Of a stretch of 24,086 nt of DNA, positions 1 to 6,649 are shown piece after piece (position 1 is the stretch's first letter; every line of letters begins with the position of its first letter). The stretch spans positions 1 to 24,086 of the forward strand of contig NZ_CAKTTZ010000038.1 of the NCBI RefSeq assembly GCF_934617235.1, in the 5' to 3' direction. Under the pieces are notes generated by a model. That model had not been told where the DNA came from. It made no database searches and saw only the letters and a list, made by a program, of their open reading frames with translations. The position numbers and the translations under genes were made by a program. This DNA is from an uncultured Ellagibacter sp. Lineage in GTDB: Bacteria; Actinomycetota; Coriobacteriia; Coriobacteriales; Eggerthellaceae.

Positions 1-267
1 AATGCAGTGTTTCCGACGGCGATGGCTAACTACTTCGGAACAGGGTCGCTTTCGAAAAATTTAGGTACTGGGATTATGATTACAACCCTTGTCGCTTCAG
101 CTCTTCCTATTATGAGCGGTGCTTTTTTCGATGCGACGGGGTCGTGTGCTCTGGCGTTTTACGTAACCGCGGGAATCGTTGCGGCGTGTGCGGTGTGCGG
201 CATACTCGTTCGTTTTCCTGCAAGGGGAGAAGGCGGCGTTCGCAGTAAGGAGGTTGTCAGGGGTTAA
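1..267 (+). CDS. MFS transporter, OFA-like, C-terminal fragment
   Basis: The reading frame is open from the first base and ends in TAA, so this is the last ~88 residues of a gene that begins upstream. The fragment holds two hydrophobic segments, probably TM11 and TM12, and a short basic tail. The stretch ANYFGTGSLSKNLG resembles the region before TM11 of oxalate/formate-antiporter (OFA) type major facilitator proteins; this is from family memory, not a search. It would act in the cytoplasmic membrane moving a small organic anion or aromatic compound. A gap of 47 bases separates it from the next transporter gene on the same strand, so the two may share a transcript. MFS transporters are common partners of the molybdenum dehydroxylase-type operons of gut Actinobacteria, one of which lies downstream. 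Substrate unknown. Confidence 0.7.
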   Translation, partial: NAVFPTAMANYFGTGSLSKNLGTGIMITTLVASALPIMSGAFFDATGSCALAFYVTAGIVAACAVCGILVRFPARGEGGVRSKEVVRG

Positions 268-302
268 ATGGGAGTCCGTTTCTGCTGTGTCTATAAATCT
301 AT

Positions 303-310
303 AAGGAGGA
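303..310 (+). promoter_or_regulatory. Strong ribosome binding site of the SLC13 gene
   Basis: AAGGAGGA lies 4 bases before the ATG at 315. It is a near-perfect Shine-Dalgarno and fixes this start, supporting that the interrupted gene was well expressed or still is. Confidence 0.75.
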
Positions 311-314
311 GATA

Positions 315-1727
315 ATGGAAAGCACGAACGTACCCATGTCGAAGCGTCTCATTGGTATTGCTTTGGCAGCTGTATTTATCGTAGGATCGATTTTCATTCC
401 AGGAAGCGAGACGCTCGGTCACGAAGGGGTCATGACACTCGGCTTGCTTTTGGCGCTGGTGTCCTTGTGGGTTACATCTGCGCTACCTTTGGGCGTTACG
501 GCGCTTTTCGTCATTGTAATGTGTCCGGTTTTGGGCGTCGTCGGCGGCTTGGGCCAGGCAATTGGTGGTTTTGCTAGTCCGGCCCTGTTCTTCATCATTG
601 CGGTGTTCTCGCTGCCCGTTATCATGCTGAAGACTAACTGGGGAACTCGTCTTATTGGGGCTCTCATCAAATGGACGGGATCGAATTCTCGCAAGCTCGT
701 TCTGGGATTTATGATTGCGACCACGCTTGTCTCAACGATCATGTCTGACGTGCCCTGCACGGTCTTGTTTCTCGGTTTCGCACTTGCAATCCTGAAAGCT
801 GCAAACGCTAAACCCTTAGAATCCAATCTCGGACGCTGCTTGATGATCGGTATCCCGATTTCTGCCGTCACGGGTGGCATGGCAACGCCGGCAGGCAGCT
901 CTTTCAACGTTGTTGCAATGAATATTCTTCAGAAGGCTACGGGCGCGTCGATCTCGTTCCTCGATTGGGTCATCGTCGCGTTGCCGGTGGTTATCGTGAT
1001 GGTTCCCGTCACCTGGTTCTTTATCACTCAGATCCTGAAGCCCGAACCCATTACCGACGAGTGCCTTCAGGGTATCCGTGAACAGGCTGCCGCAGCTAAG
1101 AAGATCGAACCCTATGAAATCAAGGCTATTATTGTCGTGCTCGGCTTGCTTGTTCTCTGGATTGCTGGCAACTGGATTCCGGTGCTGAACGCTACGGTCG
1201 TTGCATTGATCGGTCTTACCGTGATGTTCCTTCCTGGCATGCAGCTCCTGTCTTGAAAGGAATTCCAGGACGCCGTGCCTTGGGGCATTGTGCTCATGTG
1301 CGGAACCATCATGTCGCTTGGTTCGGTTATCGAGTCTACGGGTGGCGCTGCGTTTCTGGCTGGCCTTATCACCAATAGCGGCGTTATGAGCCTGAGCTCG
1401 TTTGCGGCGTTGGCACTTATGCTTGCCTTCGTGTATATCCTGCACACCGTCTGCCCGATTGGCGTCGCCATTCTCGGTATCTTCCTGCCGATCATGATCA
1501 CGCTGTGCGCAGGGTTCGGCATGTCGCCTTCTGTTCCGACTATTGCCTTGGCGGTTGTCGTTGCTGGCAACTACCTCATGCCGGTGAACCCGACGGTCAT
1601 GTTAACGTACGGCGAGGGCTACTATACCTTTGGTGATATGTTCAAAACGGGTATTATTCCATCCATCGTGCTCGTTCTTCTCATGGCGGCATGGATGCCG
1701 TTTATCGTGGGAGTCTTGGGCATCTAG
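315..1727 (+). pseudogene. SLC13/DASS anion transporter interrupted by in-frame TGA
   Basis: One continuous frame of 471 codons runs from ATG 315 to TAG 1727 except for a single TGA at 1254-1256 (codon 314). Read through it, the protein has the length and motifs of divalent-anion:Na+ symporters (dicarboxylates, citrate, sulfate): repeated hydrophobic segments, MSDVPCT near residue 140, TPAGSSFN near residue 193, and PVNPTVMLTYGEGYY in the C-terminal half. The sequence around the stop reads LLS-stop-KEFQDAVPWGI; family members commonly have Trp there (LLSWKEA...PWG), so TGG to TGA is the simplest change. As written, the product would be a 313-aa N-terminal half. A GTG at 1275 preceded by AGGA could restart translation, but two halves are unlikely to function alone. 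Alternatives are a sequencing error or UGA readthrough. Family confidence is high, functional status open. Confidence 0.8.
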
Positions 1728-1758
1728 CTAGTTCCAACGTCTCCAGAACTTATCTATC

Positions 1759-1795
1759 AAGGCCTGCGATTCGCTTCGGATGGCAGGCCTTTTTG
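1759..1795 (+). terminator. Intrinsic terminator after the transporter pair
   Basis: Inverted repeat AAGGCCTGC (1759-1767) and GCAGGCCTT (1783-1791) with a 15-base loop, followed by a run of T. It ends the plus-strand transporter transcript. It lies just past the stop of the convergent minus-strand gene and could serve that gene too, though the T run is weak in that direction. Confidence 0.85.
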
Positions 1796-1797
1796 TG

Positions 1798-2232
1798 CTA
1801 TGCGGAAACTGGATCGCCGTATTCTCTCTGCATGGCACCTTTTGTTACGATCCACTGTTTCCCGTATTTTCGTGCATCAATGCCTGAGACGATCTTTCCA
1901 TATGAAACTGCTTTACGAAGCGTCGATTCGCTCAACCCCCACAGCTCTGAGGCGTCAGCGAATGACATAAGGTCGTCAAAAGGCGTGCTTTCTGTGACCC
2001 CGTTGTACCAGAGCTCATCGCACGAAAGATCGATGTCGTCATTCCATATGATGCCGTAGCCGCCGACGTCTACTTTGACATCGTTGAACAACGAGCCGTC
2101 TTCGAGGGCTTTGAAAGCGGGAATTCTCATTGTGAGCGGGGCAACATCATATTTCTTTGTGGTTCCGTCGGTGAATAGAACGCTAAGCTTCATACTGGGT
2201 AACGGGTAGACATCTTTGATTTTGTGGAACAT
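1798..2232 (-). CDS. DUF2442 protein with C-terminal helix-turn-helix
   Basis: Encodes 144 aa. Residues 3-78 look like DUF2442 (FTDGTTKKYDV and the segment KALEDGSLFNDVKVD are typical). Residues 87-138 look like a small helix-turn-helix of the kind that places a gene product on DNA (FADASELWGLSESTLRKAV, then a recognition-like YGKQWIVTKGAM). The start at 2232 is chosen because AAGGAGG (2239-2245 on this strand) precedes it at good spacing; a longer frame would run back into the upstream gene. Its start lies 11 bases after the DUF4160 stop, so the two form an operon. DUF4160 and DUF2442 genes are often neighbours and have been suggested to be toxin-antitoxin-like; here the HTH would make this member the likely DNA-binding antitoxin or autorepressor. 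That role is inference. Confidence 0.8.
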   Translation of the reverse strand: MFHKIKDVYPLPSMKLSVLFTDGTTKKYDVAPLTMRIPAFKALEDGSLFNDVKVDVGGYGIIWNDDIDLSCDELWYNGVTESTPFDDLMSFADASELWGLSESTLRKAVSYGKIVSGIDARKYGKQWIVTKGAMQREYGDPVSA

Positions 2233-2243
2233 CGAATACCTCC

Positions 2244-2498
2244 TTAACTCAGCGGGTCGAGTTTCTTGAATTCCTGCGTTTCCCACATGTCGAGCAGGGC
2301 ATCGCGATTGATCCCAATCCACTCCCTGACCATGCCAGATGCGCGTGCGGGCAACTTGCCATCAAGCAATTCACCTGTATTGATATCGAACGCGGCGGTA
2401 TCTTCGCCGTAAATTGCATGAACATGGGGAGGGTTGTGCTCTGATTGCAAAAAGTACATCCGAATCACGATTCCGTAAAAAGTTGAAAGTACTGGCAT
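2244..2498 (-). CDS. DUF4160 protein, possible toxin-like partner
   Basis: Encodes 84 aa starting at MPVLSTFYG. The DUF4160 hallmark HNPPHVHA is at residues 21-28, followed by the acidic/Gly stretch and the LPARASGMVREWI helix of that family. A longer frame to 2552 exists, but the start at 2498 fits the family N-terminus and is preceded by an AAAGGGGAAC ribosome site. It is the first gene of a two-gene unit with the DUF2442-HTH gene. The biochemical function of DUF4160 is not known to me; a small His-rich protein paired with a DNA-binding partner fits a toxin-antitoxin-like or small regulatory module, but nothing here proves toxicity. The module sits between transporters and the molybdoenzyme operon and is the most AT-rich part of the window by eye. 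Confidence 0.8.
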   Translation of the reverse strand: MPVLSTFYGIVIRMYFLQSEHNPPHVHAIYGEDTAAFDINTGELLDGKLPARASGMVREWIGINRDALLDMWETQEFKKLDPLS

Positions 2499-2521
2499 AG
2501 TTCCCCTTTTCAATCTTGCAG

Positions 2522-2549
2522 ATAATATAATATCACGATACAGTGATAA
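2522..2549 (-). promoter_or_regulatory. Promoter and palindromic operator candidate of the DUF4160/DUF2442 pair
   Basis: On the minus strand TTATCA (2544-2549) and TATTAT (2522-2527) are spaced 16 bases apart and could be -35 and -10 elements. Overlapping them is the inverted repeat TATCAC (2531-2536) / GTGATA (2543-2548). A palindrome over the promoter just upstream of an HTH-containing two-gene unit suggests autoregulation. The element is seen; binding is inferred. Confidence 0.5.
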
Positions 2550-2555
2550 CATGGA

Positions 2556-2589
2556 GTAAAAAAGCCCAAGCCTCTATAGGCTTGGGCTT
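2556..2589 (-). terminator. Intrinsic terminator of the molybdoenzyme operon
   Basis: Perfect 11-bp stem AAGCCCAAGCC (2562-2572) / GGCTTGGGCTT (2579-2589) with a 6-base loop. On the minus strand it is followed by a run of six T. It lies 24 bases past the stop of the iron-sulfur subunit gene and insulates the DUF4160 promoter from read-through. Confidence 0.92.
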
Positions 2590-2613
2590 CGAAAAGTGCT
2601 GCGTGGGACGTTG

Positions 2614-3441
2614 CTACCCTAACTGGTTAATATAGAGCTCGATCGGACCAACGTTTTTATCTTCATTGGTGGTGTCTGCCTCGATGACGCGAGTGAGATA
2701 GCCATTGGCTTCGACGTATACCCTAAACTTCGCGGCGGGAATTTGGTGGAACCAGAAGTCGCCGAAGTCGTCAGATTCAGTCACCTTGATTTCGCCGGAA
2801 TCGAGATTCTCGAGTGTGATCTTTGCCCCAATGATGACTTCGTCAGCCTCGAGATCAACGATGATGCCACCGATGAATCGTTTGGGCAGGTTCAAATAGT
2901 ACATGCGCGGGCTGTCGCTGGCAGAGCGCTCGGGCATGATGGCTTCGGCTTTCGCTATCTCGTCGGCAAAGTCCTCTTCATCCCCGAAGCGTAGCGCCTC
3001 GTGCGGGCATACGTCTACGCAGTGGGGAAGTTCTCCCTCGTCGACCAAGTGAGCGCATCCAGTGCATTTTTGAGGGATTGCGAGTTCCTCGTTCCAGAAG
3101 ATGGCGCCATAGGGGCAGGCATCTACAAGCTCGCGCTTGCCTTCGGCCTTCACGGGATCGATGATAACCAAGCCATCTTCGCGCTTATATACCGCGCTGG
3201 GTGCGGCTTTCATGCATGGGGCGTTGTCGCAGTGTTGGCAGCGATGCATCACGTAAGATACCTTCACCTTGGGAACTTGCCCTCGAATGATTTCTTCCAT
3301 GGAGGTCCAAAATTGCCCAGTATCGGGTTGGGGTTTAGCATAGGGGAGCCATTCGTTGTCGACATGCTCGTCCTTGCATGCTAGCTGACAGTTGCGGCAT
3401 CCGTTGCACTTTGCTGCATCGAAGATGAAAACCTTGCCCAT
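2614..3441 (-). CDS. Iron-sulfur subunit of transhydroxylase-type molybdoenzyme
   Basis: Encodes 275 aa, the electron-transfer partner of the upstream large subunit. It has exactly 12 Cys: 12, 15, 18, 22, 68, 71, 76, 109, 126, 129, 141, 145. That is enough for three [4Fe-4S] clusters; the usual fourth Cys of the second motif is Ala (CMKAAP), so the four-cluster DmsB/NrfC pattern is reduced to three. Residues ~188-275 form a beta-rich carboxypeptidase-regulatory/transthyretin-like domain. This combination and length match the small subunit of pyrogallol-phloroglucinol transhydroxylase of Pelobacter acidigallici as I recall it (about 275 aa, three clusters, C-terminal beta barrel). No signal peptide is visible, so it is cytoplasmic. 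The start lies 2 bases after the large-subunit stop, implying translational coupling. A catechol-dehydroxylase partner is the alternative reading. Confidence 0.9.
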   Translation of the reverse strand: MGKVFIFDAAKCNGCRNCQLACKDEHVDNEWLPYAKPQPDTGQFWTSMEEIIRGQVPKVKVSYVMHRCQHCDNAPCMKAAPSAVYKREDGLVIIDPVKAEGKRELVDACPYGAIFWNEELAIPQKCTGCAHLVDEGELPHCVDVCPHEALRFGDEEDFADEIAKAEAIMPERSASDSPRMYYLNLPKRFIGGIIVDLEADEVIIGAKITLENLDSGEIKVTESDDFGDFWFHQIPAAKFRVYVEANGYLTRVIEADTTNEDKNVGPIELYINQLG

Positions 3442-3443
3442 GG

Positions 3444-6065
3444 CTATTCGCCTTCCTTTCCGTTAACGATGCGCGCAGTGGCAACAAGACCGCACGCTGG
3501 ATCGTAGTCGCGCCCGAACGCTTCGGGATATTCCTCGGCAAGCTTGCACACATCGACCTTCTCGATGTTTACCAAAAAGCCGCTTGTTACTTCGCCGTGG
3601 GCATGATTAGACGTGCAGGCGGTTGGAGCGATAAGGTTGTTCGCGCCGCCGCGGTCGAGACCGCCCTCTCCTAACACAATGGAGTCGCAACGCGCGCCGT
3701 GATCCTGATAAACTGCACCTGGCATGATGCGCTCTGACACGATAACGCCGCCGAGCACGGCACCGCGCTCGTTGTACACGCGCACCACGTCTCCCGTTTC
3801 GAGACTGAGTTTGCCCGCATCGATTGGATTCACCCATACGGGTTCATATTTGTAGCCGTCGGGCCCGGTCACCTTGCATGTTTCCATTTCGCGGAACCAC
3901 GTGACGTCGTCGTGCTGGGCATGCACGCGGAAATGCGGGTGGTTAGATACCAGCAGGAACGGATACTTACGACCGCGCTCCAGATACTGGCGTTCCTGAT
4001 GCCCAGCACCTTCGTCAACCCAATGCGGAATGGGGCCGCGCTCTTTGTCGTCGGGGAAGTTCTGTGCAAGCGTGGTGGAATAGTACTCCAGCTTGCCTGA
4101 TGGTGTGCGGAGCGGGTTTGCCTCGGGGTCGTCGTGGAACTCACGCACGCCAGCGGGGATGTCCTTCCAGTCCTCGCGAGTGGGGAAGGCGTAGTACTGC
4201 TTCTCTTTGAATTCTTCGAAGGACATGCCTTCGGGAGCGCCACTTGTGTCAAAGCCCACGCGAATCCACTCGTCGTCGGTTTTTCCTCCCAGATATTTGT
4301 CGTAGATATCTTCGTAAATGCCGCCGAACTTCTCGAGTTTCTTGGCTACTTCTGCGACGACTTCCTTGTCAGACTTAGACTCGCCTAAAGGCTTAATTGC
4401 CTGGCGCTCATAGAACACGACGTTCCACTGGCCTGAGTCGCAATCCGTACCGATGTCTTCCGTTTCGAATTTGGTATTCGAGGGAAGGATGATGTCGGCG
4501 AACATGGTGTCGTTTTCCATCCAGGGATGCTGCACCACGACGCACTCGATTGACTCGTCGCGCAGCGCATCCTGCATTTTGAACCCGCCGTTCCAGCATG
4601 TTTCCCAGCAGGGCGAATCGGACCAAATCATGTGCACGCGGCTTCCGCCTTCGGGCGGGAAGGTGTAAGGGCCGTCAAACTGGTCCTCGCGAGGCAGGCC
4701 AGCAGAGATGTGCCCGTACCATGAGACGGGTGGGTTCATGATTGCTTCGGGGATCATGGTCTTGGGGATGAAGCTTGTCTTGGTTCCGGTGACGTATCCG
4801 CGATACGCGGCTCCCAGACTGGGGATATGCGTTGAAGGGGGCAGGGGGTCAAGCGTGGGAATGCCGAAGAGCGTCCACTCCATGAATTTGAACTGGTTAG
4901 CGCCAGGCTTTCCGAGACCCTGCATGCCCAGAAGTGCCACTTCGAGACGCGCCGGTTCATGCGCGAAGCATGAGCGAATGAACGAGCCGCCGTTGCAATG
5001 CGCGATGGAGACTGCGTGCTTGGCCCAGTAGCGGGCGAGCGCCTTGATGGTGTAGGAAGGCACGCCGCAGATCTTTTCGGCCCACTTTGGCGTCTTCGGA
5101 ACGCCGTCCTCACCGCCTAAAACGTAGTACTTGAAGTTCTCGAAGCCAACGGCATGAGTGTCGAGATATTCTTGGTCGAAGGTTCCGTCCTTTATCCAGG
5201 TATAGGCGATGGCAAGCTGCAGCGCGGCATCGGTGTTGGGAAGGACGGGGATCCACTTGTCGGCGTGCACGGCATTGGCATAGTTCACGTCAGGGGAGAT
5301 GTGGATTTGTTTCACCCCAATCTCTGTGAACCAGAAGCAGATTCGGCTTGCCATATATCCTCCCCAACCGAGAGGAGTGGTCTCAGGGTCGCAGCCCCAG
5401 AACAATACTGCATCGCCGTTTTCGGAAATGTCTTTGATTACGTTGTTTTGCTTGTTCTGTTGCCCGAGTGGGTCCATGCCCCAGATATGCTTGGCGCCCC
5501 AATACCAGCCTTCCCAGCTGTCGGGTTGGCGGGACTGCAAGGTGAACCCGCCGCACAGATCGAGCAGATGGGTAATGCAGCCGTGGCTCGCGTGCACCAC
5601 TTTCGTCTCGCCGTGGCCGTCAATTTCGCACAGGATTGCCTCCGGGGCATATTCATCATGCATGCGCTTGATTTCGGCTGCGACGATTTCTGCTGCTTCG
5701 TCCCAGCTGATGCGTTCATAACCGCTTGTGCCGCGATTTTGCGGATTGCGTTCCCCCGCTGGGTCCCAGTCAATGCGCTTCATAGGGTAGGGGATGCGGT
5801 TTTTAGAATAGACGCGCTTCTTGTAGCAAAGTGACAATGGCGAAATCAGTGTTTTATAGCCGGGCTCGAAGGTTTTTCCCCTTGCTTCGATTTTCCAGGC
5901 GTTTAATTCCTCGGGAGTTTGATGCTCGTCGAAATGAAACGGCCTGATACGCAGGATTTTGTTCGCCTCCTCATCGATGTCAACTGTGCAGGCGTTGGCG
6001 CCGAGTCCGAAGCTGTCAAAGCCGAGGCCCTTGACAATCGGTGTCCCCTTTGCGTTCTTGCTCAT
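3444..6065 (-). CDS. Molybdopterin large subunit, pyrogallol transhydroxylase/catechol dehydroxylase type
   Basis: Encodes 873 aa from the ATG at 6065, preceded by a GGAGAGGAG ribosome site; an in-frame ATG at 6122 lacks a good one. It belongs to the DMSO-reductase superfamily but has no N-terminal CxxCxxxC Fe-S motif and no Tat signal. Stretches WKIEARGKTFEP, RIPYPMKR, GERNPQNRG and PDSWEGWYWG match pyrogallol-phloroglucinol transhydroxylase, which moves a hydroxyl between trihydroxybenzenes using Mo and two pterin dinucleotides. By eye His151, Asp182 and Ser183 align with the recalled active-site His144, Asp174 and Mo-ligand Ser175; the recalled Tyr152 is not conserved. The C-terminal cofactor-binding half is also similar (DGYKYEPVWVNPIDA, LDRGGANN). 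Family is firm; the substrate is open, and a gut catechol dehydroxylase is equally possible. It is the second gene of the operon after a zinc-ribbon protein. Confidence 0.9.
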   Translation of the reverse strand: MSKNAKGTPIVKGLGFDSFGLGANACTVDIDEEANKILRIRPFHFDEHQTPEELNAWKIEARGKTFEPGYKTLISPLSLCYKKRVYSKNRIPYPMKRIDWDPAGERNPQNRGTSGYERISWDEAAEIVAAEIKRMHDEYAPEAILCEIDGHGETKVVHASHGCITHLLDLCGGFTLQSRQPDSWEGWYWGAKHIWGMDPLGQQNKQNNVIKDISENGDAVLFWGCDPETTPLGWGGYMASRICFWFTEIGVKQIHISPDVNYANAVHADKWIPVLPNTDAALQLAIAYTWIKDGTFDQEYLDTHAVGFENFKYYVLGGEDGVPKTPKWAEKICGVPSYTIKALARYWAKHAVSIAHCNGGSFIRSCFAHEPARLEVALLGMQGLGKPGANQFKFMEWTLFGIPTLDPLPPSTHIPSLGAAYRGYVTGTKTSFIPKTMIPEAIMNPPVSWYGHISAGLPREDQFDGPYTFPPEGGSRVHMIWSDSPCWETCWNGGFKMQDALRDESIECVVVQHPWMENDTMFADIILPSNTKFETEDIGTDCDSGQWNVVFYERQAIKPLGESKSDKEVVAEVAKKLEKFGGIYEDIYDKYLGGKTDDEWIRVGFDTSGAPEGMSFEEFKEKQYYAFPTREDWKDIPAGVREFHDDPEANPLRTPSGKLEYYSTTLAQNFPDDKERGPIPHWVDEGAGHQERQYLERGRKYPFLLVSNHPHFRVHAQHDDVTWFREMETCKVTGPDGYKYEPVWVNPIDAGKLSLETGDVVRVYNERGAVLGGVIVSERIMPGAVYQDHGARCDSIVLGEGGLDRGGANNLIAPTACTSNHAHGEVTSGFLVNIEKVDVCKLAEEYPEAFGRDYDPACGLVATARIVNGKEGE

Positions 6066-6160
6066 GCGTGCTCCTCTCCTTGCTCTCGTCTGATTGAGTC
6101 GGGATTTCCCCGGCTTACCCATGGATTAAATGCTGTGTGCTCCCAAAGATTCGCTTTCGA

Positions 6161-6430
6161 CTACCCCCGAGGCACATTGACTTTTGGCGCTCCAGGAACA
6201 GAGGGAACGCTCGGTGTTTTTGGTACACTCGGTACGGAAGGCGCACCCGCTGCACCGGGGACCTTTGGAATCGAAGGTGCGCTTGGCGCCCCTGGCATGG
6301 GCGGCGCCCCGACGGCGGCGGTCGCTTTGGCTCCGCACTTGGGACATGCATCGAGGTTTGGGTCAACCATCGCTCCGCATTTCGGACATTTGACAGGACC
6401 CTGATCGACGCTTGGTGGTCTGAAACACAT
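6161..6430 (-). CDS. Small zinc-ribbon protein with proline-rich tail
   Basis: Encodes 89 aa. Residues 15-32 carry two CPKC knuckles (C15, C18, C29, C32), a classic zinc ribbon. From residue ~42 to the end the chain is low-complexity, built of short Pro/Ala/Ser/Val repeats (PSVP, PGAP), and ends with a basic tail. The start is preceded by a GAGAGGGGAA ribosome site. It is the first gene of the minus-strand operon, 95 bases before the molybdoenzyme gene, and divergent from the LuxR regulator. I do not recognise a named family. The proline-rich tail suggests protein contact, and position suggests a role in assembly or regulation of the molybdoenzyme; both are inference. It could also be an unrelated hypothetical. 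The coding call rests on the Cys motifs, ribosome site and placement. Confidence 0.7.
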   Translation of the reverse strand: MCFRPPSVDQGPVKCPKCGAMVDPNLDACPKCGAKATAAVGAPPMPGAPSAPSIPKVPGAAGAPSVPSVPKTPSVPSVPGAPKVNVPRG

Positions 6431-6445
6431 GAATTTCCCCTCTCG

Positions 6446-6479
6446 CTCGTTTGGTTGAAAGGCGCATCGGAAAAACGAG
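6446..6479. promoter_or_regulatory. Spaced dyad in the divergent promoter region
   Basis: CTCGTTT (6446-6452) and AAACGAG (6473-6479) form an inverted repeat with a 20-base spacer, in the 219-base region between the operon start (6430) and the LuxR gene (6650). Placement fits an operator for the adjacent regulator. No convincing sigma-70 pair was found on either strand of this region. Confidence 0.3.
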
Positions 6480-6649
6480 AAGCCAGCTTGACATCCTTCT
6501 TGTTGCCGGCGGGACGCCTTTTTGAAGCGCGCCTCTCTTTAACTAAATGGAGTATCTTTTATTAGGTGTGCCTGGTCGACAGCTGGTAATATTGAAATGA
6601 GAGCAACTTGAGGGGTCGTGTCATACCCAGATGTTTAGGGGGGAGAGGT

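Noticed and set aside
1254..1296. Selenocysteine reading of the in-frame TGA
   Set aside because: The position is a membrane-transporter Trp site rather than a redox Cys/Sec site, and only a weak bulged hairpin follows, not a convincing SECIS element.
6508..6523. Mini hairpin GGCG-GGA-CGCC followed by five T
   Set aside because: A 4-bp stem is too short to support a terminator call.
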